Both the position numbers and the translations under genes were made by a program. A stretch of DNA of 64,000 nucleotides from Povalibacter uvarum (lineage in GTDB: Bacteria > Pseudomonadota > Gammaproteobacteria > Steroidobacterales > Steroidobacteraceae). Shown piece by piece: positions 35,516-44,939 of the stretch; positions within the stretch are counted from its first letter, which is position 1, and each line of letters starts with the position of its first letter. Where the stretch lies: assembly GCF_014202975.1 (NCBI RefSeq), contig NZ_JACHHZ010000002.1:620001-684000 (forward strand), in the 5' to 3' direction. A model generated the notes under the pieces. It saw only the letters and a list, made by a program, of their open reading frames with translations. It ran no database searches and had not been told where the DNA came from.

Positions 35516-36118
35516 ATGCCCCGACGCCCGAACCCGGTCCTGTCCCTGGCCGGCCTGGTCCTGGCCTGCTTTGTGGCGGGCGTCACATTCGGCGATGAGG
35601 CCCCAGGAAACCAGAGCGCAAGTGAGGCCACGCAGAGCCAGACCACGGAGGGCTACATCAACGCACCGCTGGCCGAGGTCTGGAGGATCTTCACGACCGC
35701 TGACGGGCTGCGTACAGCCGGTGTAGGACAGGCGGAGGTGGACCTGAGGGTGGGCGGCTCGATCCGCTCCCATGACGACCCCAGAGCGAAGCTGGGCGAT
35801 CCGGAAACATGGGTCCGGGAGATCCTGGCCTACGACCCCCAGCGCATGCTGGCCTCCCACATACGACAGGCGCCGGCCCGTTTTCCCTACCGGAACGAGC
35901 TGGGCAATGTCTGGACGGTCACTTACTTCACCGCGTCGGGCGAGGACATGACCCACGTGAAGATCGTGGTCCTCGGCTATCGACCGGATGCGGCTTCGCA
36001 GGCCCTGAGGCAGTCGCTCGCGGAGGCGAATCGCCGTACCCTCGATACCGTGGCGAAGCGGTACTGGCCGAAGTGCAAACTGTGCACGACCGAACCGGCT
36101 GCCGACGCAGAAAAATAG
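35516..36118 (+). CDS. Secreted SRPBCC/AHSA1-like domain protein
   Basis: The 200-residue protein has a signal peptide (SLAGLVLACFVAGVTFG) followed by a START-like fold with the AHSA1 pattern TEGYINAPLAEVWRIFTTADGL, VGGSIRSHDDP and VWTVTYFTASGEDMTHV. Such folds bind lipids or other small hydrophobic molecules; catalysis is not implied. The product should be periplasmic. It is divergent from tagH and precedes a membrane protein gene on the same strand with a 31-bp gap. Confidence 0.8.
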   Translation: MPRRPNPVLSLAGLVLACFVAGVTFGDEAPGNQSASEATQSQTTEGYINAPLAEVWRIFTTADGLRTAGVGQAEVDLRVGGSIRSHDDPRAKLGDPETWVREILAYDPQRMLASHIRQAPARFPYRNELGNVWTVTYFTASGEDMTHVKIVVLGYRPDAASQALRQSLAEANRRTLDTVAKRYWPKCKLCTTEPAADAEK

Positions 36119-36149
36119 ACGGATTCCCGATATCAGCGGGCCTGGCACC

Positions 36150-36935
36150 ATGGATCGCAAGTACATACAGAACGAGCACATCGTCGACCGCTACCTCGCG
36201 GGCGAGCTCACCGTCCGCGAAGCGCGCGACTTCGAGAAGTTCTGTCTCGAACATCCCGATTTCCTCAACAGCCTGCCGATCCCGGTGCGGCTGAAGGCGC
36301 GGCTGTCCCGGCGACCGCTCGAGGAAAGCGAAACCGGCATGTTCCCCGCCATTCCGTCGAGCGCGACGCGCGCCGCACTCGCTGCGAGCGATGAGGGCTT
36401 CGACGTTGACGAAGAGCAGGAGAAATGGGAGCGCAGCTCATCGAGCAGCGGCGGTGGCGTCAGTCGCACCGTGGTGATCGCGATGGGTGTGGCGTTGATC
36501 GCCGCGATCGGCGGCCTGATTGCTTACGCAATGCACGCCGGCGCGCTGTCGGACAAGCTGAAGCAGGCGCAGCGCGAACTGAAGGTGACGGAGATGCAGG
36601 CGCCGGCAAGCAAGCAGGCGTATCGCGTTCAACTCGCCCAATCGAAGCCGGGCCGCCCGACGCTGAGCCTGGGCTGGATGCAGCCGCCGCAGATGCTGGA
36701 TCTGATCGTGCCCGTCGTCGAAGAGCCCTACGGCACGTTCCAGATCACGATCGACAAAGCCGACGGCACGCGCGTGATGCAGATCCATCGCATCGCCCGG
36801 GACTCCAACAAGGAGATCCGCCTCGGATTGAACTCGTCCGCCTTCGGGCCCGGCGACTATGTACTGAAGTTCGAGGGCTACACCTGGAAGGGCCAGTTGC
36901 AGCCGGCGGGATGGGTGGTTCTCGGGCTGGAGTGA
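36150..36935 (+). CDS. Anti-sigma-factor-like membrane protein of unknown function
   Basis: The 261-residue protein has an N-terminal helical segment (NEHIVDRYLAGELTVREARDFEKFCLEHP) reminiscent of zinc-finger anti-sigma (zf-HC2) proteins, but the zinc-binding cysteines are not conserved. One membrane helix lies at about 107-130, followed by an extracytoplasmic domain with GTFQITIDKADGTRVMQIHRI and an ending YTWKGQLQPAGWVVLGLE. No sigma factor is nearby. The arrangement near the FHA/kinase genes suggests a signalling role but does not prove it. Confidence 0.75.
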   Translation: MDRKYIQNEHIVDRYLAGELTVREARDFEKFCLEHPDFLNSLPIPVRLKARLSRRPLEESETGMFPAIPSSATRAALAASDEGFDVDEEQEKWERSSSSSGGGVSRTVVIAMGVALIAAIGGLIAYAMHAGALSDKLKQAQRELKVTEMQAPASKQAYRVQLAQSKPGRPTLSLGWMQPPQMLDLIVPVVEEPYGTFQITIDKADGTRVMQIHRIARDSNKEIRLGLNSSAFGPGDYVLKFEGYTWKGQLQPAGWVVLGLE

Positions 36936-36942
36936 CAGCGCA

Positions 36943-39429
36943 TCAGCCGCCTCTGAGGGTCGCAATCGGCGGATGATTCACCACCGATCTCGCCGCCCAC
37001 GTCCCGCTCAATCCAACGAGCAACGCACCGCTGGCAAGACCGACGAGCCACACGAGCGGGTTCAAGGTGTACTTCAGATTGAACAGCTCTGTCGCGAGGA
37101 AATAGCCTGCGGCTGAAGCGCCGAACGCAGCCAGCGTTCCTGCGAGAAGACCGAGTGTCGTGAACTCCGCCGCCACGCCCTGGAGCACCGTCATGCGGCT
37201 CGCGCCCAGTGTGCGCAACATCGCGCTTTCATAGCGGCGTTCGTCGCGGGTCGACTGAATTGCCGCCAGCAGCACGGTGACGCCCGCGAGGAGCGTGAAG
37301 CCGAATACGTACTGGACCGCGAGCGTCGCTTTGTCCATCACGCCACGTACTTGCGCGAGGATCGCTTCGAGATCGATCGCAACGACTTCCGGAAACTGCC
37401 GGATGAAATCGTTGAGGATCGCGCGCTGGCCGGTGGGGATGTGCACGCTCGTGATCAACGTGCCGGTCGCCGCATCGAGCACGCCGGGCGAGAACACCAT
37501 GAAGAAGTTGGGGCGGAAAGAATCCCACTTCACTTCGCGGAAGCTCGTGACTCTCGCTTTGACCGTCTCGCCGGCGACGTCGTAAGTCAGCTCGTCGCCG
37601 AGCTTGAGTCCCAGTGAGTTGGCGAGCTCGATCTCGACGGAAACCTGGGGGTCGGTCGTCGCATCGGTCCACCAGGTGCCCGCGACGATGCGGTTGTCCG
37701 TCTGCAGATCCTTGGCCCAGGTCAGATTGGCCTCGCGATCCAGGAAGTCGCGTCCGCGTTCATCCTTGATCGTCATGTTCGCGGTGTCGTCCTTGTTGAT
37801 GCCTGTCAGTCGCGCACGAATCATCGGCACGAGCTGCGGCACCGCGACGTTGCGATCCGCCATGAACTGCTGGATCGCCGGCGCTTGGTCGGGGCGGATG
37901 TTGATCATGAAATGATTCGGCGCATCAGCGGGCAGGCTCGCGCGCCAGTCCTGCATCAGATCGTTGCGGACGAGCGCGAGCAGCAACAGCACCATGAGAC
38001 CCAGTCCGAACGCGACGATCTGAATGATGCTGTCGCGGCCACGTCGCGCGATGTTCGCCATGCCGTAGCGCCATGCGACCCCAACACTGCCACGCAAGCC
38101 GCCAAGGACTCGCACGAGCAGCCAGCCGGCTGCGATCAGTACTGCGAACGTCGCTGCCGTCGCGGCGAGGACGTAGACAAGCAGCTTCGCATCGCGCAGC
38201 AGCCACGCGAGCAAGCCGACGAGTGCACCGATGGCCATGCCATACACAGTGATGTAGCGCAGGGGTGGCGGCTCGAGGTTGCGACGAAGCACGCGTGCCG
38301 GCGGAACGCTGCGCAATTGCAGCAACGGCGGCAATGCGAATCCCACCAGCATCAGAACCGACGTCATCAGACCGAGCCACATCGCATCGAGTGTCGGCGG
38401 CGGCAGGACGCCGCGCACGAGGTCCTTCACCAGGATCGCGATGCCAGCCTGAGCACCGAAGCCGATGGCGGTCCCGATCGCACCCGCGAGCAGGCCGATC
38501 ATCAGCAGCTCGAGCACGCTGATCTGAAGCACGAGCGACTGCGGTGCGCCCATGCTCTTCATCAACGCCGCCGTGTCGAGATGCCGGACGACATAGCGTC
38601 GCGCCGCGATTGCGACGGCGATGGCCGCGAGCAGGATCGTGACAAGCGCGGACAGATTCAGGAAGCGACCGGCGCGATCGATGGCGGATCGGATCTGGGG
38701 ACTCGCCTCCTCCAGGTCGACGATGCGCTCGCCGGCCTTCCGCCGCGTTTCGAGCTCCTGCTTGAGCGTCTTGATCGCGTTCGCATCCCCGGCGAACAAC
38801 GCTGCGTAGGAGATCCGGCTTCCGGGCTGCACGAGACCCGTGGCGGGCAGATCCTCCATCCGCATCAGCATCGATGGCGCGAGATCGACGAACCCGGCGC
38901 CCTGGTCGGGGCGGTAATCGAGGATCTTCGTGATCGTGAACTCGGCGCTGCCGACGGTGATGCGATCACCCACGTTTGCGTTCAGCTGAGCAAGCATTCG
39001 CACCTCGGGCCACACCTCGCGCTCGCCCGGCATCGCATCGACTTCGTGCGCCTCGCCGAACGGAACGTCCGTGACCTTTACCCGACCGCGCAATGGGTAT
39101 TTCGACGTCACTGCACGCAGCGCCGTCAGCGCCGTGTCGTCGCCTTTCAGCACGACACTCGGGAATGTTGCGAGCTCGGCGGTTACGAGCCCCCGCGAAG
39201 TCGCGAGCTCGAAGTACTCGCGATCGATCGGATTCGGCGATCGCACGCGCAGGTCCGCCGCAAGCACTTCACCCGCCTGCTGATCCACGGCGCCGCTTAC
39301 GCGACTCGTGAAGAAGCCGACTGCCGTCAACGCCGACACGGCGACGAGCAGCGCGAGCGCGAGCACACCCAGCTCACCGGACTTGGCATCGCGGATCAGC
39401 GCCAGAAATGCGAGTCGTAGTGCTTTCAT
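36943..39429 (-). CDS. ybbP: FtsX-like ABC transporter permease (YbbP type)
   Basis: The 828-residue inner-membrane protein has two FtsX/MacB-core repeats, each with an N-terminal helix, a periplasmic domain and three or more helices. It starts MKALRLAFLALIRDAKSGEL. It pairs with the YbbA-like ATPase encoded just before it and is next to the tesA-like gene, the same set as E. coli ybbA-ybbP-tesA. Its role may be lipid or hydrophobic-molecule handling in the envelope, as inferred from the family. The ATPase stop and this start are separated by a long hairpin repeat. Confidence 0.88.
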   Translation of the reverse strand: MKALRLAFLALIRDAKSGELGVLALALLVAVSALTAVGFFTSRVSGAVDQQAGEVLAADLRVRSPNPIDREYFELATSRGLVTAELATFPSVVLKGDDTALTALRAVTSKYPLRGRVKVTDVPFGEAHEVDAMPGEREVWPEVRMLAQLNANVGDRITVGSAEFTITKILDYRPDQGAGFVDLAPSMLMRMEDLPATGLVQPGSRISYAALFAGDANAIKTLKQELETRRKAGERIVDLEEASPQIRSAIDRAGRFLNLSALVTILLAAIAVAIAARRYVVRHLDTAALMKSMGAPQSLVLQISVLELLMIGLLAGAIGTAIGFGAQAGIAILVKDLVRGVLPPPTLDAMWLGLMTSVLMLVGFALPPLLQLRSVPPARVLRRNLEPPPLRYITVYGMAIGALVGLLAWLLRDAKLLVYVLAATAATFAVLIAAGWLLVRVLGGLRGSVGVAWRYGMANIARRGRDSIIQIVAFGLGLMVLLLLALVRNDLMQDWRASLPADAPNHFMINIRPDQAPAIQQFMADRNVAVPQLVPMIRARLTGINKDDTANMTIKDERGRDFLDREANLTWAKDLQTDNRIVAGTWWTDATTDPQVSVEIELANSLGLKLGDELTYDVAGETVKARVTSFREVKWDSFRPNFFMVFSPGVLDAATGTLITSVHIPTGQRAILNDFIRQFPEVVAIDLEAILAQVRGVMDKATLAVQYVFGFTLLAGVTVLLAAIQSTRDERRYESAMLRTLGASRMTVLQGVAAEFTTLGLLAGTLAAFGASAAGYFLATELFNLKYTLNPLVWLVGLASGALLVGLSGTWAARSVVNHPPIATLRGG

Positions 39430-39456
39430 GTTCAGGCACGGATTCTTCGGAATGAA

Positions 39457-39553
39457 GAATCTCCACGGGGTACACGGGGAGCACGGGGCACTTCAGGAGA
39501 TGACATCTTTCCGGTTCCGACCCCAGTGTTCCCCGTGTACCCCGTGGAAATTC
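39457..39553. repeat. Long inverted repeat with 9-bp CACGGGG units (copy 4)
   Basis: The left arm (39457-39488) has CCACGGGGT, ACACGGGGA and GCACGGGGC. The right arm (39521-39553) is the inverted version (CCCCGTGTACCCCGTGG). It lies between the ybbA and ybbP genes of one operon, so it may differentially control the downstream gene. Confidence 0.85.
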
Positions 39554-39562
39554 CGAAACTCT

Positions 39563-40246
39563 TCAAGCCGCTGGCACGATGCGTCCCGCATCGATCCTGA
39601 TCGTCCTGCCGCACCGACGCGCGATTGCAGGATCGTGCGTCACGACGACGAGCGTCGTCTGCGCGGCGCGGTTGAGATCGAACAGCAACTCGATGATGCG
39701 TTCACCCGTCGCTGCGTCGAGATTGCCGGTGGGCTCGTCGGCGAACAGCAGGGCCGGACGAGTCACGAAGGCGCGGGCGATCGCAACGCGTTGCTGCTCG
39801 CCGCCGGAAAGCTGCCGCGGATAGTGTTCTCGGCGAGCGGCGAGATTGACCTTGGCCAGTACGTCGGCGGCGGCTTCACGCGCGTTGCGCTGGCCGGCGA
39901 GCTCCAGCGGCAGCATCACGTTCTCGATCGCGGTGAGCGAGGGAACCAAGTGAAAGCTCTGGAACACAAATCCAACGTGACGAGCCCGAACCGCGGCGCG
40001 CCCATCTTCGTTCAGTGCGGTGAGCTCCGCGCCATTGAGCCAGACCTGCCCGCTCGAGGGTTCATCCAGACCCGCAAGCAGCGCCAGCAGCGTCGACTTT
40101 CCGGCACCAGAGGCGCCGATGATGGCGACGGTTTCTCCCGCTGCTATCGCCAGGTCGACTTCTGCCAGAATGGTCAGCGTCCCTTCGGGGCTGCTAACCT
40201 GCTTCGTGATTCGTTGTGCTCTGAGAACCGTGTCCGCAATGCTCAT
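39563..40246 (-). CDS. ybbA: ABC transporter ATP-binding protein (YbbA/LolD-like)
   Basis: The 227-residue ATPase starts MSIADTVLRAQRITKQ. Walker A is GASGAGKST, the Q-loop FVFQSFHLVPSLTA, the signature LSGGEQQRVAIARAF and Walker B LLFADEPTGNLD, with the H-loop in VVTHD. The FVFQSFHL sequence and length match the MacB/LolD/YbbA class. It energises the large permease encoded downstream. ATG 40246 was chosen; a TTG at 40291 would cross the divergent tesA start. The two start codons are only 30 bp apart, so promoters must overlap the genes. Confidence 0.92.
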   Translation of the reverse strand: MSIADTVLRAQRITKQVSSPEGTLTILAEVDLAIAAGETVAIIGASGAGKSTLLALLAGLDEPSSGQVWLNGAELTALNEDGRAAVRARHVGFVFQSFHLVPSLTAIENVMLPLELAGQRNAREAAADVLAKVNLAARREHYPRQLSGGEQQRVAIARAFVTRPALLFADEPTGNLDAATGERIIELLFDLNRAAQTTLVVVTHDPAIARRCGRTIRIDAGRIVPAA

Positions 40247-40276
40247 GCTGATTTTGAACGAGGCCGTTTGCGAAAG

Positions 40277-40924
40277 ATGACTGGGGGTCAACTGTTACTT
40301 AGGTGCGCGGTCGCGATTTGGTTCGCACTCGTGCCGGGTGTCTTCGTGCAGGCGGCGGCGGACGCGGGTCCACAGCCTGTGATTCTCATCGTGGGGGACA
40401 GCCTCAGCGCCGGGTACGGCATCAGCGTCGACACCACGTGGGTGGCCCTGCTGCAGAAGCGCCTGTCCAGGGAAGGGTACGGTTATCGGGTGGTGAATGC
40501 CAGCGTGAGCGGCGAGACCACGGGCGGTGCCCGGACCCGGCTCGGGCGCGCACTCGAACTGCACAAGCCGGCACTCGTCATCCTCGAGCTCGGCGGCAAC
40601 GACGGCCTGCGTGGTTTGCCGCTCAAACAGGTGCAGGGTAATTTTGCTGCGATGCTGGAGCAGGTCCGGGCCGCCAAGGCGCAATCTGTGCTCATCGCCA
40701 TGCGCATTCCGTCCAACTACGGACCCGCTTATACCGAGCGCTTCCATGCGATCTACGGTGAGCTCGCGAAGATCTACTCCGTGCCCGTCGTGGACGGCTT
40801 CATGGAGAGCGTCGCGCTGAACGACAAGCTCATGCAGGCCGACGGCATTCATCCGAACGCGCAGGCGCAACCCATCCTGCTCGATGTCATATGGCCAACG
40901 CTCGAGCGCCAGCTCAAGAAATAG
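40277..40924 (+). CDS. tesA: Arylesterase/thioesterase I, SGNH hydrolase (TesA-like)
   Basis: The 215-residue protein has a signal peptide (LLLRCAVAIWFALVPGVFVQA) then the SGNH blocks: GDSLSAGYG with the nucleophilic serine, SGETTGG, LGGNDGLRG, and DGIHPNAQ with the Asp/His pair. It is predicted to be periplasmic and to hydrolyse acyl esters or thioesters; E. coli TesA is lysophospholipase L1/thioesterase I. ATG 40277 lies divergent from ybbA. The downstream acyl-CoA ligase suggests shared fatty-acid metabolism. Confidence 0.93.
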   Translation: MTGGQLLLRCAVAIWFALVPGVFVQAAADAGPQPVILIVGDSLSAGYGISVDTTWVALLQKRLSREGYGYRVVNASVSGETTGGARTRLGRALELHKPALVILELGGNDGLRGLPLKQVQGNFAAMLEQVRAAKAQSVLIAMRIPSNYGPAYTERFHAIYGELAKIYSVPVVDGFMESVALNDKLMQADGIHPNAQAQPILLDVIWPTLERQLKK

Positions 40925-40944
40925 ACGACGCCCTCGGGGGAACC

Positions 40945-42621
40945 ATGAACAAGATCTGGCTCAAGAACTATCCCGCCGGTGTGCCCGCGCAGATCAATCC
41001 AGACGAATACCCGTCGCTCCAGGAGCTCATCGGCGAAGCGTGCCGCCAGTTCGCCGACCTGCCGGCCTATACGAGCATGGGGCGGACGCTCACCTACGGC
41101 GAGTACGCAAAGCAGGCAGAGTATTTCGCGGCCTGGCTGCAGCAGGGCGCCGGCCTGAAAAAGGGCGACCGGATCGCGCTGATGCTGCCGAACGTCCTGC
41201 AGTACCCCATCGCACTGTACGGAGCGATGCTCGCGGGACTGACGATCGTCAACACCAATCCGCTGTACACCGCCCGCGAGCTCGAGCATCAGCTCGTCGA
41301 CTCCGGCGCGAAGGCGATCCTGATCCTCGAGAACTTCGCGCACACGCTCGATGAGGTCATCGAGCGCACGAATGTCGAAACGGTGATCACGACCGCGGTC
41401 GGCGATCGCCTGGGCTGGCCGAAGTCGGCGCTCGTGAATCTCGTGGTGCGTCATGTGCGCAAGCAGGTACCGAACTGGGAACTGCCCGGCTCGGTCCCTT
41501 TCAATTCGGCGCTCGAGCAGGGGCGCTACCTGCAGCTGACGCCAGTGCCGCTGACTCATGAAGACATCGCATTCCTGCAATACACGGGTGGCACGACCGG
41601 AGTTGCAAAGGGTGCGATGCTGACTCATCGCAACATGGTCGCGAACGTCCTGCAGTCAGCTGCGTGGATCGGCTCCGAAGCGCGGCCCGGCAAGGATGTC
41701 GTCATCACAGCGCTGCCGCTGTATCACATCTTCGCACTCACGGCGAACTGGATGGTCTTCGTGAAGTTCGGCGCGCACGGCATCCTCATCGCGAATCCGC
41801 GCGACTTCCCGTCGTTCGTGAAGGAGCTGAAGAAGTATCGCTTCAGCTACATGAGCGGTGTGAACACGCTTTTCAATGCGCTGCTGAACACGCCGGGATT
41901 CGAAAGCGTCGACTTCAGCGAGCTTCGCATCACGCTGGGGGGTGGCATGGCGGTGCAGAAGTCCGTTGCCGAACACTGGAAGAAGGTGACGGGCAACGTT
42001 CTGACCCAGGCGTGGGGTCTGACGGAGACATCGCCGGGTGCCTGCATCAATCCCTTCGGCATGGACTTCAATGGCTCGATCGGGCTGCCGATTCCTTCGA
42101 CTGAGATCAGCATCCGCGACGACGACGGCAAGGAACTCGGCATCGGCGAGATCGGCGAGATCTGCGTGCGCGGACCCCAGGTCATGCGCGGTTATTGGAA
42201 TCGCCCGGATGAGACGGCGAAGGTGATGATCGAGGAAGGACTCCTGCGCACGGGCGACATCGGACGGATAGACGACGAAGGTTTCGTCTACATCGAAGAC
42301 CGCAAGAAGGACATGATCCTGGTCTCGGGCTTCAACGTGTATCCGAATGAAGTCGAAAGCGTCGCCGCGACCCATCCCGGTGTTCTCGAAGTCGCTGCGG
42401 TTGCGCAGCCGGACGAGCGATCCGGTGAAGTCGTCGCACTGTTCGTCGTTCGCAAGGATCCGAATCTGACCGAGCAGCAGCTGATCGATCATTGCAGGGC
42501 CGAGCTGACGGGCTACAAGGTGCCCAAGCACGTGTACTTCAGGAATGAGCTGCCGAAGACGAATGTGGGGAAGATCCTGCGCCGGGCATTGCGGGATGAG
42601 CTGCCGAAGGCGCCGAAGTAA
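40945..42621 (+). CDS. fadD: Long-chain fatty acid-CoA ligase
   Basis: The 558-residue adenylating enzyme starts MNKIWLKNYPAGVPAQINPDEYPS. The AMP-binding motif is LQYTGGTTGVAKGAMLTHRN, followed by WGLTETSPGA and RTGDIGRIDDEGFVYIEDRKKDMI, ending with PKTNVGKILRRALRDE. It activates fatty acids to acyl-CoA at the inner membrane. The gene follows tesA by 20 bp on the same strand, so released fatty acids could be taken up by this enzyme. Confidence 0.93.
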   Translation: MNKIWLKNYPAGVPAQINPDEYPSLQELIGEACRQFADLPAYTSMGRTLTYGEYAKQAEYFAAWLQQGAGLKKGDRIALMLPNVLQYPIALYGAMLAGLTIVNTNPLYTARELEHQLVDSGAKAILILENFAHTLDEVIERTNVETVITTAVGDRLGWPKSALVNLVVRHVRKQVPNWELPGSVPFNSALEQGRYLQLTPVPLTHEDIAFLQYTGGTTGVAKGAMLTHRNMVANVLQSAAWIGSEARPGKDVVITALPLYHIFALTANWMVFVKFGAHGILIANPRDFPSFVKELKKYRFSYMSGVNTLFNALLNTPGFESVDFSELRITLGGGMAVQKSVAEHWKKVTGNVLTQAWGLTETSPGACINPFGMDFNGSIGLPIPSTEISIRDDDGKELGIGEIGEICVRGPQVMRGYWNRPDETAKVMIEEGLLRTGDIGRIDDEGFVYIEDRKKDMILVSGFNVYPNEVESVAATHPGVLEVAAVAQPDERSGEVVALFVVRKDPNLTEQQLIDHCRAELTGYKVPKHVYFRNELPKTNVGKILRRALRDELPKAPK

Positions 42622-42685
42622 CACATAGACGTGAGCAGGCTGCGCGCCTCTTGCTGTAGGAAAGTACCCCCCGCGATCGGGTCAC

Positions 42686-43750
42686 TCAGCGGTGATACTT
42701 CGGACTCAGCTCGTGCACGGCCGCGATCATCGCGCCGGCGTGCTCCGGGTTGATGGCCGGGTGAATCCCGTGGCCGAGATTGAAGACGTGCCCGTGCCCG
42801 TGCCCGTAGCTCTCCAGGACGCGGCCTACGTTTTCGCGGATCGTGGCGGGCGATGCGTAGAGCACGCTCGGATCGAGATTTCCCTGTAGTGCTTTTTGGT
42901 CGTTGACCGCGCGACGCGCGGTCGCGAGATCTGTTGTCCAGTCGACGCCCAGTGCATCGCAACCTGTCTGCGCCATCTCCGGCAACCACGCCCCACCGCC
43001 CTTCGTGAACAGGATAACCGGTACGCGCCGGCCCTCTCGCTCGCGCGTGAGCCCATCGACGATCTGTGCCATGTACTGCAGCGAGAATTCCCGATACAGC
43101 GCGGGCGTGAGCACTCCACCCCACGTATCGAAGATCATGACCGCTTGCGCGCCGGCCTCGATCTGCGCGTTCAGGTAGACGCGAGTCGAATCCGCGAGCA
43201 GCTTCAGCAATCGATGCAGTGTCTGAGGCTCCTCGAACATCATCGCTTTGATGCGGGCGAACTCGCGCGAGCTGCCGCCTTCGACGATGTAGGTACCGAC
43301 CGTCCACGGACTGCCCGCGAAGCCGATCAGCGGCACGCGGCCCGCAAGCTCGCGCCGGATGAGGCTGACCGCATCGATCACGTAGCGCAGCTGTGTCGCC
43401 GGATCAGGGACGGCGAGCTTCGCAACATCCGCGGCGGAACGAACCGGTCGCTCGATGCGCGGTCCCTCTCCCGTCTCGAACTGAAGGCCAAGCCCCAGTG
43501 CGTGCGGAATCGTGAGGATATCGGAGAAGAGAATCGCCGCATCGAGCGGATAACGGGCGAGCGGCTGCAACGTGACCTCGCAGGCCAGCTCCGGTGTCAT
43601 GCACAGCTTGAGGAAGCTTCCCGCCCGCTCGCGAGTAGCGCGGTACTCAGGGAGATAGCGCCCCGCCTGGCGCATCATCCAGACCGGCGTGCGGTCGACA
43701 GGCTGGCGCAACAGCGCGCGCAGGAAGACATCGTTCTTGAGATTCGTCAT
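42686..43750 (-). CDS. hemE: Uroporphyrinogen decarboxylase
   Basis: The 354-residue enzyme removes four carboxyl groups from uroporphyrinogen III. Diagnostic motifs are [16 protein letters not shown] near the start, [22 protein letters not shown] and [14 protein letters not shown] near the end. It follows dgt on the same strand by 14 bp. It supplies the heme pathway that also feeds the heme oxygenase and cytochrome encoded earlier in the window. Confidence 0.96.
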   Translation of the reverse strand: MTNLKNDVFLRALLRQPVDRTPVWMMRQAGRYLPEYRATRERAGSFLKLCMTPELACEVTLQPLARYPLDAAILFSDILTIPHALGLGLQFETGEGPRIERPVRSAADVAKLAVPDPATQLRYVIDAVSLIRRELAGRVPLIGFAGSPWTVGTYIVEGGSSREFARIKAMMFEEPQTLHRLLKLLADSTRVYLNAQIEAGAQAVMIFDTWGGVLTPALYREFSLQYMAQIVDGLTREREGRRVPVILFTKGGGAWLPEMAQTGCDALGVDWTTDLATARRAVNDQKALQGNLDPSVLYASPATIRENVGRVLESYGHGHGHVFNLGHGIHPAINPEHAGAMIAAVHELSPKYHR

Positions 43751-43764
43751 CGCATGTATCTCTG

Positions 43765-44928
43765 TCAGCTTCGCTTCGCCGGATCGAACAGGCGTTCGTA
43801 CTCGACGATCGCGTAGCGGTCCGTCATGCCGGCAATGTAGTCGGCCACAGCACGGGCACGACCCGCATCTCCGGATTGCGCTTCCATGTCGCGCGCCGAC
43901 TCGGCGTGCTCGGAGGGGAGCAGCTCCGGCCGCTTGAAGAAAGTATCGAACAAGCCCCGAATGACGGTGCTCGCCTTGTTCGTCATGCGCAGCACGCGAT
44001 AGTGACGATAGACGTGATCGCGCAGATGCCGCTTCAGCTCGAGATGCTCGGCCCGCACGGCCTCGCTGAATCCAATGAGCGCGGTCGAATGATGGCGCAC
44101 CGCGTCGACGTCGGCGGGCGCAGCTTCGCCGATCGCCGCTGACGATGTTTCGATCAGGTCCGTGACGACGTAGTTGATCATTCGCCGTACGACCTCGTGA
44201 ATCAGGCGGCGATCGCTGACCTCAGGGTACGTCGCCAGGACGACATCGTGCTGGCGGCGGAAGACCGGCACTTCCCGCAGCTGTTCGATCGTGAGCAGCT
44301 GCGCGCGCAGACCATCGTCGAGATCGTGATTGTTGTAGGCGATCTCGTCCGCCAGGTTCGCTATCTGCGCTTCCAGCGACGGCTGCTCGCGACGGAGAAA
44401 GCGCTCGCCGACGTCGCCGAGCAACCGCGCATTATTGACGGAGCAGTGTTTGAGAATGCCCTCGCGCGTCTCGAACGTCAGATTCAGGCCGGGAAAAGCG
44501 GCGTAGCGCTCTTCGAGCTCATCGACGACGCGCAACGATTGGAGGTTGTGCTCGAAGCCACCGTAGTCGCGCATGCAATCGTTCAGTGCATCCTGCCCCG
44601 CGTGCCCGAACGGCGTGTGACCAAGATCGTGAGCAAGGCAGATCGCCTCGACCAGCGTCTCGTTCAACTGCAATGCGCGGGCGATCGTGCGGGCGATCTG
44701 CGCGACCTCGATCGAATGCGTCAGGCGCGTGCGGTACAGGTCGCCCTCGTGATTGACGAACACCTGCGTCTTGTAGACCAGGCGACGGAACGCGGTCGAA
44801 TGAATGATGCGATCGCGGTCGCGCTGGAATTCGCCGCGAAACGACGGCGCAGGCTCCTTGAACCGGCGGCCCCGGGATTTCTCGTCGGAGGCGGCCCAGG
44901 CCGCGAGCTGCGTCGGTGTGGAATTCAT
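43765..44928 (-). CDS. dgt: Deoxyguanosinetriphosphate triphosphohydrolase-like HD protein
   Basis: The 387-residue HD hydrolase has the metal set H71 ([10 protein letters not shown]), H100-D101 ([15 protein letters not shown]) and the later [16 protein letters not shown]. It starts [18 protein letters not shown] and belongs to the shorter dGTPase-like group, which hydrolyses dNTPs to nucleosides and triphosphate. A longer open frame to 45357 runs into aroB and was rejected. It sits between aroB and hemE on the same strand. Confidence 0.93.
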   Translation of the reverse strand: MNSTPTQLAAWAASDEKSRGRRFKEPAPSFRGEFQRDRDRIIHSTAFRRLVYKTQVFVNHEGDLYRTRLTHSIEVAQIARTIARALQLNETLVEAICLAHDLGHTPFGHAGQDALNDCMRDYGGFEHNLQSLRVVDELEERYAAFPGLNLTFETREGILKHCSVNNARLLGDVGERFLRREQPSLEAQIANLADEIAYNNHDLDDGLRAQLLTIEQLREVPVFRRQHDVVLATYPEVSDRRLIHEVVRRMINYVVTDLIETSSAAIGEAAPADVDAVRHHSTALIGFSEAVRAEHLELKRHLRDHVYRHYRVLRMTNKASTVIRGLFDTFFKRPELLPSEHAESARDMEAQSGDAGRARAVADYIAGMTDRYAIVEYERLFDPAKRS

Positions 44929-44939
44929 GACCTGGCGAT

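Noticed and set aside
37885-39420. Long open frame of 511 codons on the plus strand
   Set aside because: It is exactly antisense to the FtsX-like permease gene, whose translation has clear family motifs. High GC makes long antisense frames common.
8562-39553. The CACGGAG hairpins as CRISPR repeats
   Set aside because: Units are 9 bp with no spacers of constant length and no cas genes; arms are inverted rather than direct.
39308-40276. Upstream extension of the TesA-like frame
   Set aside because: The long frame opens inside the divergent ybbA gene; the ATG at 40277 directly precedes the signal peptide and catalytic block.
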